Source of the DNA: JAFMDF01 sp965277445
GTDB taxonomy: Bacteria; Bacteroidota; Bacteroidia; Chitinophagales; Saprospiraceae
DNA length: 64,000 bases
Direction: 5' to 3'
Assembly: GCA_965277445.1 (NCBI GenBank)
Contig: CBDICY010000050.1
Location: 682,001 to 746,000, forward strand
In this document: one piece after another, positions 33,165 through 42,356 of the stretch
Layout: every line of letters starts with the position of its first letter
Numbering within the stretch: position 1 is the first letter of the stretch
Translations under genes and position numbers: made by a program
The notes under the pieces: model-generated
Database searches by the model: none
The model's input: only the letters and a program-made list of their open reading frames with translations
What the model was told of the DNA's origin: nothing

Positions 33165-33300
33165 AAAATGGTTATATTGTTGTATGGTTATATTGTTTGT
33201 GGGATTAAAAAATCTCAAACCAGCCCGCTAGCAATCTGGCGGGCTAAGGATTATTCTGCGCTGTAAGAATAAAACAATATAGCAATTCAACCATTATACG
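33165..33300. repeat. Hairpin of repeated TGGTTATATTGT words with inner GC-rich stem
   Basis: ATGGTTATATTGTTGT and ATGGTTATATTGTTTG on the left face ACAATATAGCAATTCAACCA on the right. Between them AGCCCGC (33222-33228) pairs with GCGGGCT (33239-33245). Confidence 0.7.
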
Positions 33301-33341
33301 CAACTCGGATTAGGATAGACAATACCTGATTAAAAAATAGG

Positions 33342-33372
33342 GGGCTGGTTTGTACAAATCAGCCCTTTTTTA
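33342..33372. terminator. Rho-independent terminator
   Basis: The near-perfect palindrome GGGCTGGTTTGT / ACAAATCAGCCC is followed by six T. It ends the Gly-rich transcript and lies at the end of the CHU_C gene on the other strand. Confidence 0.85.
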
Positions 33373-33374
33373 TT

Positions 33375-35357
33375 TTATCGAATACTGGATACACGCCCCG
33401 ATAAGTTATCCATCGTACCATCCAAAAATTCTAATTGAGCCATCCAAATAAAAACGCCCGAATCCAACAATTTCCCTTGATGCCGTCCTTCCCAACCAGC
33501 AGTAGGTTGATTAACTTCCACATTCCGTTGGTCAAAAATTAAATTTCCCCAGCGGTCAAAAATTTGAAAAACAAGAATTTTAGCAGCAGTACCTTGTAAA
33601 AAGAATACGTCATTGATACCATCTCCATTTGGACTAAATACGGTTGGTGCGTAAATATTTTTGGCATTCATTACCTCAATAAAAATCTCATCTGTTACTT
33701 GACAGCCGGCTGCATCTGTAATAGTTAAAGAAATAGTGGTCGGTTCCGTTACCCTAATAGTAGGATCTGGGCAATCACTACAACTAAAAGTAGCCCCCAA
33801 AGCGGCTTGCCAATCATACTGGGCAATTGCTTCTGTGTGCATCTCGAAGGGTAAGGTAAAAGGGACGCCTAAAGTTTGACTGACATCCATGCCTAAATCA
33901 ACAAAAGGAGTCACTCGATCAAAATCAACGACTAAGGTATCAATATACGTTTCACAGTCGGTTTCCATGCTAACGGTATAAATTCCAGCTTCCGTCACTT
34001 CCAAAGTTGCCCCCGTAGATTCATCATTCCAAAGAAAAGCATTGGCATCAGGAATAGGCGTATAAAGGGTCGCTACCTCATTATCACAGCTATAAGAAAT
34101 ACTATCTCTAAAGTCTGGATCATCCGCAGAAATAACACTAAAAGTATTGGGGTCATCGACATCACTAGTCCCTAAATCATCAGAAATGATGGTTGGATTT
34201 AAAGCAAGGGGCAAGTTTTTTAGCACTCCCTGAGACTCAAATATGCCTTTTCCATCCGCATTGACTACAGCCGTAACCGTAATAACATGAATATCGCCAA
34301 TTAAAACCTGTAGGTTGGATAAATTTAGAATATGGCTGCCTACTCCACTATTGATTGCTGCATCAAATTTGTTAAAGGCGTGTCCTAAATCAATATCGGT
34401 AATGGTTAAAGCATCAGGAAGGGTATCAATAATACTTAAACCTGTTCTAGCCATTCCACTTTGATTGACAAAAGAATATTCAATGGTCACTTCTTGGCAA
34501 GGAATAGCTCTATTAGGAGTCATTTTTTTAAAAAAATCCATTCGGTAAGGGCAGGCACAAGCATCCGAATCAATTGCTAGTGGTCCATCTTGCAAAAAAG
34601 TAACTTCGCTAGTTGCTTTATTAATTGAATAAAATTCTTGACTAACGGTACTCCCTTTCGCTCCAAAACCATACAAATTAAAAGATGCATCAAAAAATAA
34701 AGCGGTGAATTCTTCGGGCAAAGCAGGGAATAGAAAGTTACTGACAATCCCAAAATCTATATTAACAATCTTATTTTGACGACTATCGTAGGCAAAAACA
34801 GCACCGTCTCTAGGGTTAATAGCCATATCTTGAAGAATGACGTTACCACTTTCTTCAAAGTCTAAGGTAGTAGCCTCTTGATTAAAAACATCAATGACAT
34901 AATACCCCACATCTAACTGCGTATCTTTATCTCTACCAATCACAAATAATTCGGTACCATTAGGAAAAACGTTGCCTGCGTAATATTCCAGCGAAGTATC
35001 TAATCCAGTTGGAACACCTAAACTAGTGATTTCGCCAAAAGCATTAATCCTCAGTAATTCATTGGTATTAAATGCTAATCCATAAATCATTTTATCGACT
35101 ACACTATACCCAATACAGCCAATTCGATACAAGCGGTTATCCACAAATATTTCTTCAAAATCATGGATGCCTTTTGCAGCGGTTACTTGCATTCGGTATA
35201 AATTACTCCCAGAAGCACTATAGGTTGTTAGGTATACCGAATTATCACAAGCTACTTCTTGAGCAAAACTGATAAAGGGCATTCCCTCTAAAGTAAGGAA
35301 TAGTAAATAGCAATAGAGTCTCAATGGTGGTATTTTAATTAAAAAAAACTTAAGCAT
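33375..35357 (-). CDS. Secreted protein with gliding-motility-associated (CHU_C) T9SS domain
   Basis: The N-terminal hydrophobic stretch (LRLYCYLLFLTLEGMPFISF, ending AQ) is a signal peptide. Residues about 30-290 contain repeated beta strands of a propeller-like domain, followed by a DUF11-like segment (NRAIPCQEVTIEYSFVNQSG) and a PKD-like part. The last 85 residues are the CHU_C type B sorting domain (APTVFSPNGDGINDVF, FDRWGNLIF, GWEGRHQGKLLDSGVFIW). The protein is exported by T9SS and attached to or released from the surface. It stands alone. Binding target unknown. Confidence 0.88.
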   Translation of the reverse strand: MLKFFLIKIPPLRLYCYLLFLTLEGMPFISFAQEVACDNSVYLTTYSASGSNLYRMQVTAAKGIHDFEEIFVDNRLYRIGCIGYSVVDKMIYGLAFNTNELLRINAFGEITSLGVPTGLDTSLEYYAGNVFPNGTELFVIGRDKDTQLDVGYYVIDVFNQEATTLDFEESGNVILQDMAINPRDGAVFAYDSRQNKIVNIDFGIVSNFLFPALPEEFTALFFDASFNLYGFGAKGSTVSQEFYSINKATSEVTFLQDGPLAIDSDACACPYRMDFFKKMTPNRAIPCQEVTIEYSFVNQSGMARTGLSIIDTLPDALTITDIDLGHAFNKFDAAINSGVGSHILNLSNLQVLIGDIHVITVTAVVNADGKGIFESQGVLKNLPLALNPTIISDDLGTSDVDDPNTFSVISADDPDFRDSISYSCDNEVATLYTPIPDANAFLWNDESTGATLEVTEAGIYTVSMETDCETYIDTLVVDFDRVTPFVDLGMDVSQTLGVPFTLPFEMHTEAIAQYDWQAALGATFSCSDCPDPTIRVTEPTTISLTITDAAGCQVTDEIFIEVMNAKNIYAPTVFSPNGDGINDVFFLQGTAAKILVFQIFDRWGNLIFDQRNVEVNQPTAGWEGRHQGKLLDSGVFIWMAQLEFLDGTMDNLSGRVSSIR

Positions 35358-35553
35358 CTGCCTAATTTCCTCAAACTAAACAATTAATTCTTTAAATTGA
35401 TGTCGATGACTTGTTTTTTTAGTAAAATGTAGACAGCATTGAAAGTTATATTAGATTTTAGTCGGCGAGCGGCTAAGGGCAAACGGCAAAGAAGCTGGCC
35501 GTACACATTGATAAAAACAAGCAATTATTAAATAGACTCGTCAATCAAGAAAA

Positions 35554-36096
35554 ATGAAACTTATTGTAGCTTATCAATCCGAATGGATTCGTCAATTTCA
35601 GCAAATTCAATCAATCCTTCAACAACAATTAACGGAACAAATAGTAGGCATCGAACATGTCGGTAGTACCTCCGTACCTGACTTGGCAGCCAAGGCAATT
35701 ATTGACATCGACATCGTTTACGAAAATGATGCTATTTTTCCTCAAATCAGGAAAAGATTAGCTACCCTTGGATATTTTCATAATGGCAACCAAGGCATTC
35801 CACAACGAGAAGCTTTTAAAAGAACAAAAGGCATAGCACTTCATCCTGTTTTAAATACCATTCCTCATCATTTATATGCTTGCCCAAAAGATAGTTTAGA
35901 ATTAAAACGACATTTATTATTACGAGATTTTCTAAGAAAACACGAATGGGCAAGAACCAAATATACCGCTATAAAAATGGATATAGCCGCCCAAACCCAG
36001 CAAGACAAAGCAGCTTATTCCTTGCTAAAAGAAAGTGTGGCAACTCCATTTATTGAAAAGATTTTAACATTAGCTAAGGATGAGTTTTCCATTTAG
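35554..36096 (+). CDS. GrpB (UPF0157) nucleotidyltransferase-fold protein
   Basis: The 180-residue protein shows the GrpB family pattern: VGIEHVGSTSVPDLAAKAII, DIDIVYEN, then HHLYACPKDS and LLLRDFLRKH. The GSTS and DID residues are the nucleotidyltransferase-type metal and nucleotide site. The family is widespread and poorly characterised; the substrate is unknown. Its 3' end overlaps the convergent serine-hydrolase gene by 23 bases. It is cytoplasmic, with no nearby partner. Confidence 0.88.
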   Translation: MKLIVAYQSEWIRQFQQIQSILQQQLTEQIVGIEHVGSTSVPDLAAKAIIDIDIVYENDAIFPQIRKRLATLGYFHNGNQGIPQREAFKRTKGIALHPVLNTIPHHLYACPKDSLELKRHLLLRDFLRKHEWARTKYTAIKMDIAAQTQQDKAAYSLLKESVATPFIEKILTLAKDEFSI

Positions 36097-37252
36097 TTTC
36101 ATACTTAGCCAAAATTGTATGAATCATTCTATATTCCTTCAATAAGGCTTCATCTTCGTCAGCATTTACATTAGCAAAAATAATCCGCCCAATTTTGCTA
36201 TCCGCATTAAATTGCAGATCTGTTTGTATGCCAGGACCTCCACCACTATGCCCTATATTTCTACTTTTCTGCCCCATACCAATAAATGCTCTTTCTTGAT
36301 CCTCATCTCCCGGCAATAATAAAGCTGCACTTTCTTTGCTTAAAAATGAACTGTCTCCGTTATAAGCCTTTATAAGCATCTGTAAAAATAAACTCAAATC
36401 GGCTACACTAGACAATAAACCGCCATCAGGATAAGTATTTAAAGTATAATAAGGTACTGTTTTGCCTTTTGGAAAATAGACCGTTGCATATTTATCCGCA
36501 ATACTATTTTGATAAATCCAAGCTGAATTGGTCATTTTTAAAGGGGATAGAATCTCTTTTTTAGCATATTCCTGAAAAGGCATCTCCATTATCAATTCAA
36601 CAATATAAGCAGCTAATGCCGCATTTAAGTTGCTATATTCATTGGTTGCACCAGGTCTTGCTTTTAAAAAATTTTTCTTTTTATACCACTTTCCATTTTT
36701 ATGCAAAATCAACTTCAAAAAACCTCCCAACTCCATTTTTTCGTGACTTTTGATATAGTCCAAAAAATCTTCATGAATGTTTTCTGCGGTTGACTGATAG
36801 TCACTTGCCACATAAGTATGCCCATAAAATTTGGTGTCCAAAATAGAAGAAGTGTGGGTCACTAAATGTCGCATTAAGATAGGCTGGTCTTTGAAATAAG
36901 GGTTTTCAACCTTAAAAGGTAAAACATCATTGATTTTAGTATCCATAGATAATTTACCTGCCGCAATTGCTTGAACTACCGCTACCCCGACAACCGTTTT
37001 AGTTACAGAACCTATGTTTTGTATGGTGTGAACGGTAAAAGGTTTTTGAGTTGTTTTGTCGGCATGACCAAATCCATGTTGGTACACAATTTCTTTTTCT
37101 TTGACAATAGCGACGGCAAAACCTGGCAAGTTGGATTTTTCAAAATGCTGGGTCAATTCATTGGTCAATTCTTTTTCTAGATTTTGACTTATCAGGGTGG
37201 TTTCTACAAAAAAGCAGAAAATTAATAGACAGCAATAAGATGTACTTTTCAT
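36074..37252 (-). CDS. Beta-lactamase-family serine hydrolase (class C / peptidase S12 type)
   Basis: A signal peptide (about 1-22) precedes a penicillin-binding-protein fold. The nucleophile motif SVTK is at residues 82-85, YSN near 205 and the third motif HSGG near 345. The spacing fits the S12 esterase / D-Ala-D-Ala peptidase group. It is probably periplasmic; beta-lactam hydrolysis, esterase or peptidase activity cannot be told apart. It overlaps grpB tail to tail by 23 bases. Downstream (lower coordinates) there is no operon partner. Confidence 0.88.
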   Translation of the reverse strand: MKSTSYCCLLIFCFFVETTLISQNLEKELTNELTQHFEKSNLPGFAVAIVKEKEIVYQHGFGHADKTTQKPFTVHTIQNIGSVTKTVVGVAVVQAIAAGKLSMDTKINDVLPFKVENPYFKDQPILMRHLVTHTSSILDTKFYGHTYVASDYQSTAENIHEDFLDYIKSHEKMELGGFLKLILHKNGKWYKKKNFLKARPGATNEYSNLNAALAAYIVELIMEMPFQEYAKKEILSPLKMTNSAWIYQNSIADKYATVYFPKGKTVPYYTLNTYPDGGLLSSVADLSLFLQMLIKAYNGDSSFLSKESAALLLPGDEDQERAFIGMGQKSRNIGHSGGGPGIQTDLQFNADSKIGRIIFANVNADEDEALLKEYRMIHTILAKYETKWKTHP

Positions 37253-37325
37253 AACAGCAAGTTTTAAAAGTGGGTGATTTCTAAAATAATAGTGTTAGGA
37301 GTTGCAGAAAAGTTACTTTTGTTAA

Positions 37326-37596
37326 AGCATACGACTCGGGAGAGTCGTGTTACTTCTATCGCAATGGTAAAGGTAACACAACTCCCCTTAGTTGTACTCT
37401 AGACTTGAACGCTATATCGGCTGGTCTGCTGACCAGCATTGAGAATTTACAAAAAAGGACTTTCCAAACATTAGATTCAGAAAGTCCAAAGGGTTTTAGG
37501 TGTGTATTTTTATCTCTATTCTAAATGATACTCAAAGGGGCACAACTCAGAGAATTGTGTTACTTTAAAGGGGCACAACTCTCTGAGTTGTGTTAC
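37326..37596. repeat. Cluster of CACAACTC / GAGTTGTG hairpin elements
   Basis: Four related units occur: ACGACTC/GAGTCGT near 37330, ACACAACTCCCC/AGTTGT near 37377, and two copies starting GGGGCACAACTC (37536 and 37565), each ending TTGTGTTACTTT. Between them GCTGGTC/GACCAGC forms a perfect stem at 37420-37437. The last copy ends at the stop codon region of the permease gene. Confidence 0.75.
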
Positions 37597-37597
37597 T

Positions 37598-40039
37598 TTA
37601 TTCTCCTCGTAAACTATCTACAGGATTCAACAAAGCGGTTCGTACACTCTGAAAGCTAACCGTCAAAAAGGCAACGATAATGGCAGCCAATCCTGCGGCA
37701 GCAAATACCCACCACTCCATATCAATTCTAAAGGCAAAATTATTCAACCATTCGTTCATTCCATACCAAGCAATTGGCATAGCAATAATTAGGGCAATGC
37801 CTACTAGTTTTAAGAAATCTTTGGACAATAAAGTCACTAAATTTTCTGTCGTTGCGCCGAGAACTTTTCGGATACCAATTTCTTTGGTTCTTTGTACCGC
37901 AGCGAAGGTCGCTAATCCCCACAAACCTAAGCAGGAGATAAGCATGGCTAAGCCTGCAAAGATTTTAAAGAAGTTTAATAAACGGCTTTCTGCATCGTAA
38001 AATTGGGCAATTCGGTCATCTAAAAAGGAATAACTGTAAAAAGCTTTAGGAAAAGTTTGCTGCCAAGCTTTCTGAATACTGGCTAGAGTAGCCGCCATAT
38101 CACTATTGGCTTCAATTTTAATCCCTACATTATAATAAAATCGGGGATATTGAAAAATTAAAGCAGGCTCAATCGTTTCATGCAAAGAAGTAGTCACAAA
38201 ATTTTCTACAACTCCAACTATTTCGGGTTGCCACCCATTCCAACCAATTTTAAACCGTTGTCCTAAAGCAGCTTCTTCCGAGGCAAAACCCAATTCTTTG
38301 ATAAGTTGCTCATTAACAATTACTTTTGGAAACCGCTGGTCTTTAGCCAAAGACGCAGAAGTGGCACTCGTATCTGTAATATTAAAAAAACGACCTGCTT
38401 TCAACTGAAGACCAAATAATTCAGGGTAATGGTCATCCCCAAAAATAATGCTCACATGTTTTCTATCTGCTGCCTTTAAATCAGACAAATGCATATTCGT
38501 CCCATTATGGTCATCGTCACTTGGGGCGGTACTGGTAAAAGTAAAGTCTTTTATACCCGCTATTTTATTTAGTTCATCTGCAAAAATGGCTCTCTTTTCT
38601 TTATCTGGAATGCTTACTGCAACTATATTGTCCTTATCGAAACCTAAATTTTTATTATAAAATAATTCCATCTGTTGAGAAATAAGCATTAAGGCAATCA
38701 ATAAGGCGCCAGAAATGGCAAATTGAGTAACAACCAATCCTTTTCTCATAAAGGAAGCACTCCTATTACCAGCAACTGTCCTTGATTTAAGGGCAGTTGC
38801 CGGTTGAAATTTAGCAATTAACCAGGCTGGATAAATACCTGTTAATAAGCCAGTTAATAAAATACCGCTTAAAAAGACTGCTAAGATTTCCGGAGTAAAC
38901 AAGTAATCAAAAATTATATTTTTATCGAGTAATTGATTGACAAACGGTAGGGCGAATTGCGCCGTAATAATCGCAAAAATGGCTGCTACACTTACTAATA
39001 AAAGTGCTTCTGCAATGAATTGTTGAACAAGATGTACTCTACCAGCACCAATTGCTTTTCGGACGCCTACTTCTTTGGCTCTAGTTAGAGATTGAGCAGT
39101 AGAAAGATTCACGAAATTGATACAAGCTAATAATAAGACGATCATTCCGATAGCCCCAAAAAACCATAACCATGAAGGGTTAATCGCTTTCACCCATTCG
39201 CCACCACCTTCATATTTAGGTTCTAAATGTATTTTAGCCAAAGGTTGAATGGCAATGCTCGCTTTTTCAGGGTCTTCAGGGTCTGTATTCACATGTAAAT
39301 CATACATCGCATTAATAGGGGCTAATAAATCGTTTGGATTTGCCTCTTCTTTTAAAACCCCATAAGTAGAAGCACCAAAGGTAGACCCCCAATTTTTTGC
39401 TGCCCATCCTAAAAAATCTTTACCTATTAAATACGAAACTAACATAGTCGCAGGTAAATGGGTGTTTTCTGGTAAATCCTTGATAATTCCTGCAACGGTT
39501 AGGGTATGTTTATTATCGTACAAAAAAGTCTTACCTATTGGATTTTCTCGTCCAAAGAATTTTTCAGCGGTGGATTCCGTCAATAAAGTATGCCAAGGCT
39601 TTCGCAAAGCTTCATGACCATTCCCCTCTATTACTTCTATATCAAAGACATCCAAAAATTGAGGTTCGACCATTAATACCCCTTTCTGATTAAATCTTTT
39701 TTGAGGCGTAATTTCAATGGCTTTCTCTGGTCTTGGATAAACACTTACCACCGTTTCTATTTCTGGAATTTCACTTCTTAGTGCATTTCCCAAAGGAGCA
39801 GGAGCGCCATAATCAAATTCCATTTCTCCATTTGGCAATGACCAAACTTGATTAAACCGATAAATCCTATCTGCCTTTTGATGGTAATTATCATAACTCA
39901 ATTCATGGCGAATAAATAAACCGATTAACAAACAAACGGAAATGCCTAAAGTCAAACCTGTTAAATGCAAAAAGGTATTTAAACGTTGTCGATTTAATCG
40001 TCTTAAGATGAAACGGAAGTTATGATTTAGCATAAGCAT
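37598..40039 (-). CDS. Large FtsX/MacB-type ABC permease with two permease units
   Basis: The architecture is: N-terminal helix (about 25-45), MacB_PCD periplasmic domain with HELSYDNYHQKADRIYRFN, three helices with FVNLSTAQSLTRAKEVGVRK, then a second periplasmic domain and three C-terminal helices with AAVQRTKEIGIRKVLGA. This 800-residue duplicated form is common in Bacteroidota and normally works with a LolD-like ATPase encoded elsewhere. The start could also be the second Met (40033). No ATPase or adaptor is adjacent. Substrate unknown. Confidence 0.9.
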   Translation of the reverse strand: MLMLNHNFRFILRRLNRQRLNTFLHLTGLTLGISVCLLIGLFIRHELSYDNYHQKADRIYRFNQVWSLPNGEMEFDYGAPAPLGNALRSEIPEIETVVSVYPRPEKAIEITPQKRFNQKGVLMVEPQFLDVFDIEVIEGNGHEALRKPWHTLLTESTAEKFFGRENPIGKTFLYDNKHTLTVAGIIKDLPENTHLPATMLVSYLIGKDFLGWAAKNWGSTFGASTYGVLKEEANPNDLLAPINAMYDLHVNTDPEDPEKASIAIQPLAKIHLEPKYEGGGEWVKAINPSWLWFFGAIGMIVLLLACINFVNLSTAQSLTRAKEVGVRKAIGAGRVHLVQQFIAEALLLVSVAAIFAIITAQFALPFVNQLLDKNIIFDYLFTPEILAVFLSGILLTGLLTGIYPAWLIAKFQPATALKSRTVAGNRSASFMRKGLVVTQFAISGALLIALMLISQQMELFYNKNLGFDKDNIVAVSIPDKEKRAIFADELNKIAGIKDFTFTSTAPSDDDHNGTNMHLSDLKAADRKHVSIIFGDDHYPELFGLQLKAGRFFNITDTSATSASLAKDQRFPKVIVNEQLIKELGFASEEAALGQRFKIGWNGWQPEIVGVVENFVTTSLHETIEPALIFQYPRFYYNVGIKIEANSDMAATLASIQKAWQQTFPKAFYSYSFLDDRIAQFYDAESRLLNFFKIFAGLAMLISCLGLWGLATFAAVQRTKEIGIRKVLGATTENLVTLLSKDFLKLVGIALIIAMPIAWYGMNEWLNNFAFRIDMEWWVFAAAGLAAIIVAFLTVSFQSVRTALLNPVDSLRGE

Positions 40040-40203
40040 AGGGTTTTAAGCTTAGTAATACTATTACCTTACCCTAATTAATCCAATGCCTATGCCAAAA
40101 TCACAACTTATTAATAATCAGTATTTTACAAAAATTATTTTTGAATTTAAAGTTTTAATCTGTCCGAATTTGGTCACTTGCTGTTCAAAATTGGACGTAT
40201 TGA

Positions 40204-40803
40204 TTAGTCGCTACTTTTCCGCTTCTTACAATCAATCTTCCAAGTAGGAAAAGAAAAAGTCTCTGCGGTATTGACCCATTCTCCTAACCATTTGAAACCA
40301 TCTTCTGAAATATCATGGAAGGTAATTTTAAAAAACCCATCCATATCATTCGGTGCTTTTTGTGGTTTGTATAAAACAATATCTCCATTTGCTGTTTTAT
40401 TTCCACTCCAAGCAGACAAAACGGGCGTTACACCTCTATTGGTATAATAATGCACAAACCATTTGGAGCTATCTTGGTCAAATTGGCGAATACTACCTGA
40501 GTGGCTATTATCCGATTTTAACGTTTCATCTTGTACGCCAAAACCATTCATAATATACTTAAAGCGCCAAATCATATCCACAGGCTCTGTTTGCCAAGTT
40601 TGATCTGGATTCCGAGCAGTTGATTTGCAATCACATTCGCCAATCATGGGTGCGTAATCTAAAATTTGTGGTGGTGCTTCGGGATTGGGTAGACCGAAGG
40701 GATGGGCTTCGGAAGCAGTGTATTTATAATTGATTTGTGCAGATAGATTGCTATAAGTTAGCAGTATTAAAACGAAAAAACAGCATCGAGTGAGTTTAGA
40801 CAT
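40204..40803 (-). CDS. Secreted protein, possible DUF1579-like fold
   Basis: A signal peptide (1-22, ending NLSAQ) precedes 175 residues with many Trp/Phe/Tyr beta strands: WRFKYIMNGFGVQDETL, WFVHYYTNRGVTPVLSAWSG and FKWLGEWVNTAETFSFPTWK. The pattern of sample-averaged beta-barrel strands and the ending WKIDCKK resemble DUF1579-like small lipocalin-type proteins, but I am not certain. It is probably periplasmic or secreted. It is a lone gene just upstream of the large permease on the same strand. Confidence 0.6.
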   Translation of the reverse strand: MSKLTRCCFFVLILLTYSNLSAQINYKYTASEAHPFGLPNPEAPPQILDYAPMIGECDCKSTARNPDQTWQTEPVDMIWRFKYIMNGFGVQDETLKSDNSHSGSIRQFDQDSSKWFVHYYTNRGVTPVLSAWSGNKTANGDIVLYKPQKAPNDMDGFFKITFHDISEDGFKWLGEWVNTAETFSFPTWKIDCKKRKSSD

Positions 40804-41264
40804 TGTGCTTAATTTTGATGGTTAAATACTCAATATTACAGTCGTTACGATTATTTTTCTACTGTTTTGCAGGGAAGGATGGTGTTTTTGCAGGGAGAAG
40901 GGAGATTAATGAAGATAGTTTTCTCCCAAGGATAACTTCCTCGGATGTTCTTATTAAGTTTAGCGGTCGCAGAATATAATTTACTCAAACAAGCTAGGAG
41001 GATGGTCAACGGATTTTGACAGATTGAACGGGTTTTAACAGATTTTTCCTTAGAACTTATAAGGCAAACGAAAAGTCGTTTTTATGATATGTAATCAACT
41101 AATAAAAGTTAAAAATTTTTAAAATACAGGATTAAAGATTGCATCTTCAATCATCGACCACCAATTTTTTAGCGAATTATAATATTGCGATTTTTACTTT
41201 TCGTTCGCCCTATTAGGACTTATTTAATTCGTGTAATCTTTTCAGAGTTGTTGCTTTCTTTTCG
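40804..41264. other. Intergenic region with dispersed repeat and foldback
   Basis: ACGGATTTTGACAGATTG and related words (near 41018-41045) are like those at 42284-42330. The foldback is given separately. No gene is seen. Confidence 0.5.
41052..41222. repeat. Foldback with 14-bp arms
   Basis: GGCAAACGAAAAGT (41063-41076) and ACTTTTCGTTCGCC (41196-41209) pair with one mismatch. Flanking AACTTATAAGG and CTATTAGGACTT extend the similarity. The interior of 119 bases has no ORF. Confidence 0.5.
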
Positions 41265-42164
41265 CTAATAGTTTTTAATAATTTCTCTCACTTCCCCTAC
41301 TCTACTATTCGCAATCGGTAGCGTTTTACCGGAATTTAAAATCACTTCTGCTTTAGGATTAAAACGCAAGGTCGCTACTTCCGATAAATTAATAATCGTA
41401 TGTCGATGAATTCTGATAAAGCCTTTAGCTGCCAATTGCTTTTCCATCGCCTTCATGGATTGTCTTAAAAAGTATGCCCGTTCGTCTTTGGTATAAATTT
41501 GCACACAATAATCTGCGGATTGGATATAGGTAATTTCTGTTAAAGCAATCAACTTAATTTTATCACCAATTTTGATTGAAATAGAAGTAACTGGCAAAGC
41601 CTCTTTTTGTGCTATTAACGCAGTTGTTGCTGCTTCATATTTCTCTTTTAAAGCGATAAACTCATAAGTTTGTCCTTCTAGTTCTCGTTGTTTTAAATAC
41701 AAGTGTACCAAAATGACGACACCTAAATAACTGCTAAAAAACAACGGAAATTTCTGTGCTATAAAAAATTGAAAATATTCGCTAAATTCTGCCAATACTG
41801 CACCATCTTGCATGATTTGCAGGAACGTAATACTACTAATAGTGACTACCAAACTACCGATAATAGCCAATAAATACTTGGCTAAAAAAGAAAGGGTAAA
41901 AGTGCTTTGGGTAATCCTATTTTTTAGACAAAAATGGATAAATGGTATCGTAATAATCAACCAAATCATCCACCTCAAAGCATGCGTTTTTAATAAACCA
42001 AAGTAAGTAACCGTATCTTGTGCCAAACTAAAGCGGTTGATATAATATAATTGTTGTCCTGCTTCAAAGAGGTTCATGGCGATAAAATAGCCGCAAGTAA
42101 TTAACGCTAATGGAAAGTAAGGTCGAAACTGGTAAAACGGATATTTTTGAGTGATTAGGTTCAT
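41265..42164 (-). CDS. LytTR-family membrane-bound transcriptional regulator
   Basis: The N-terminal half has four membrane helices (about residues 15-35, 48-68, 88-112, 135-155), followed by a short coiled-coil. The C-terminal 100 residues are a LytTR DNA-binding domain with ITYIQSADYCVQIYTKD, KGFIRIHRHTIINLSEV and the basic end. The design is a one-component sensor with DNA binding at the membrane, common in Bacteroidota. It stands alone downstream of a sulfatase gene; regulation of that gene is possible but not shown. Confidence 0.88.
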   Translation of the reverse strand: MNLITQKYPFYQFRPYFPLALITCGYFIAMNLFEAGQQLYYINRFSLAQDTVTYFGLLKTHALRWMIWLIITIPFIHFCLKNRITQSTFTLSFLAKYLLAIIGSLVVTISSITFLQIMQDGAVLAEFSEYFQFFIAQKFPLFFSSYLGVVILVHLYLKQRELEGQTYEFIALKEKYEAATTALIAQKEALPVTSISIKIGDKIKLIALTEITYIQSADYCVQIYTKDERAYFLRQSMKAMEKQLAAKGFIRIHRHTIINLSEVATLRFNPKAEVILNSGKTLPIANSRVGEVREIIKNY

Positions 42165-42274
42165 GTTTTATTCTTGGATTTTTTAAAATTTTATTGGTTG
42201 CTCTATAAGTACTCAAGAAGTCTATAAAGTTGCTTGAGCTATTTTGGAAAATTCACAACTAAATAGACAAATTA

Positions 42275-42335
42275 GGAGGATGGGTTGTACGGATTAAACT
42301 GATTTGGCGGATTTAAACTGATTTATCCATGTTAT
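42275..42335. repeat. Dispersed repeat, words like ACGGATTAAACTGATT
   Basis: Repeated GGATT(T)AAACTGATT words. A similar element lies at 41018-41045, on the other side of the LytTR gene. Confidence 0.5.
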
Positions 42336-42356
42336 GTATTCTCCATTTTCTGTAGA

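Noticed and set aside
32477..33166. Open Pro/Ala-rich frames opposite the Gly-rich gene
   Set aside because: They are complementary to Gly codon runs (GGN) and contain no other signal of coding.
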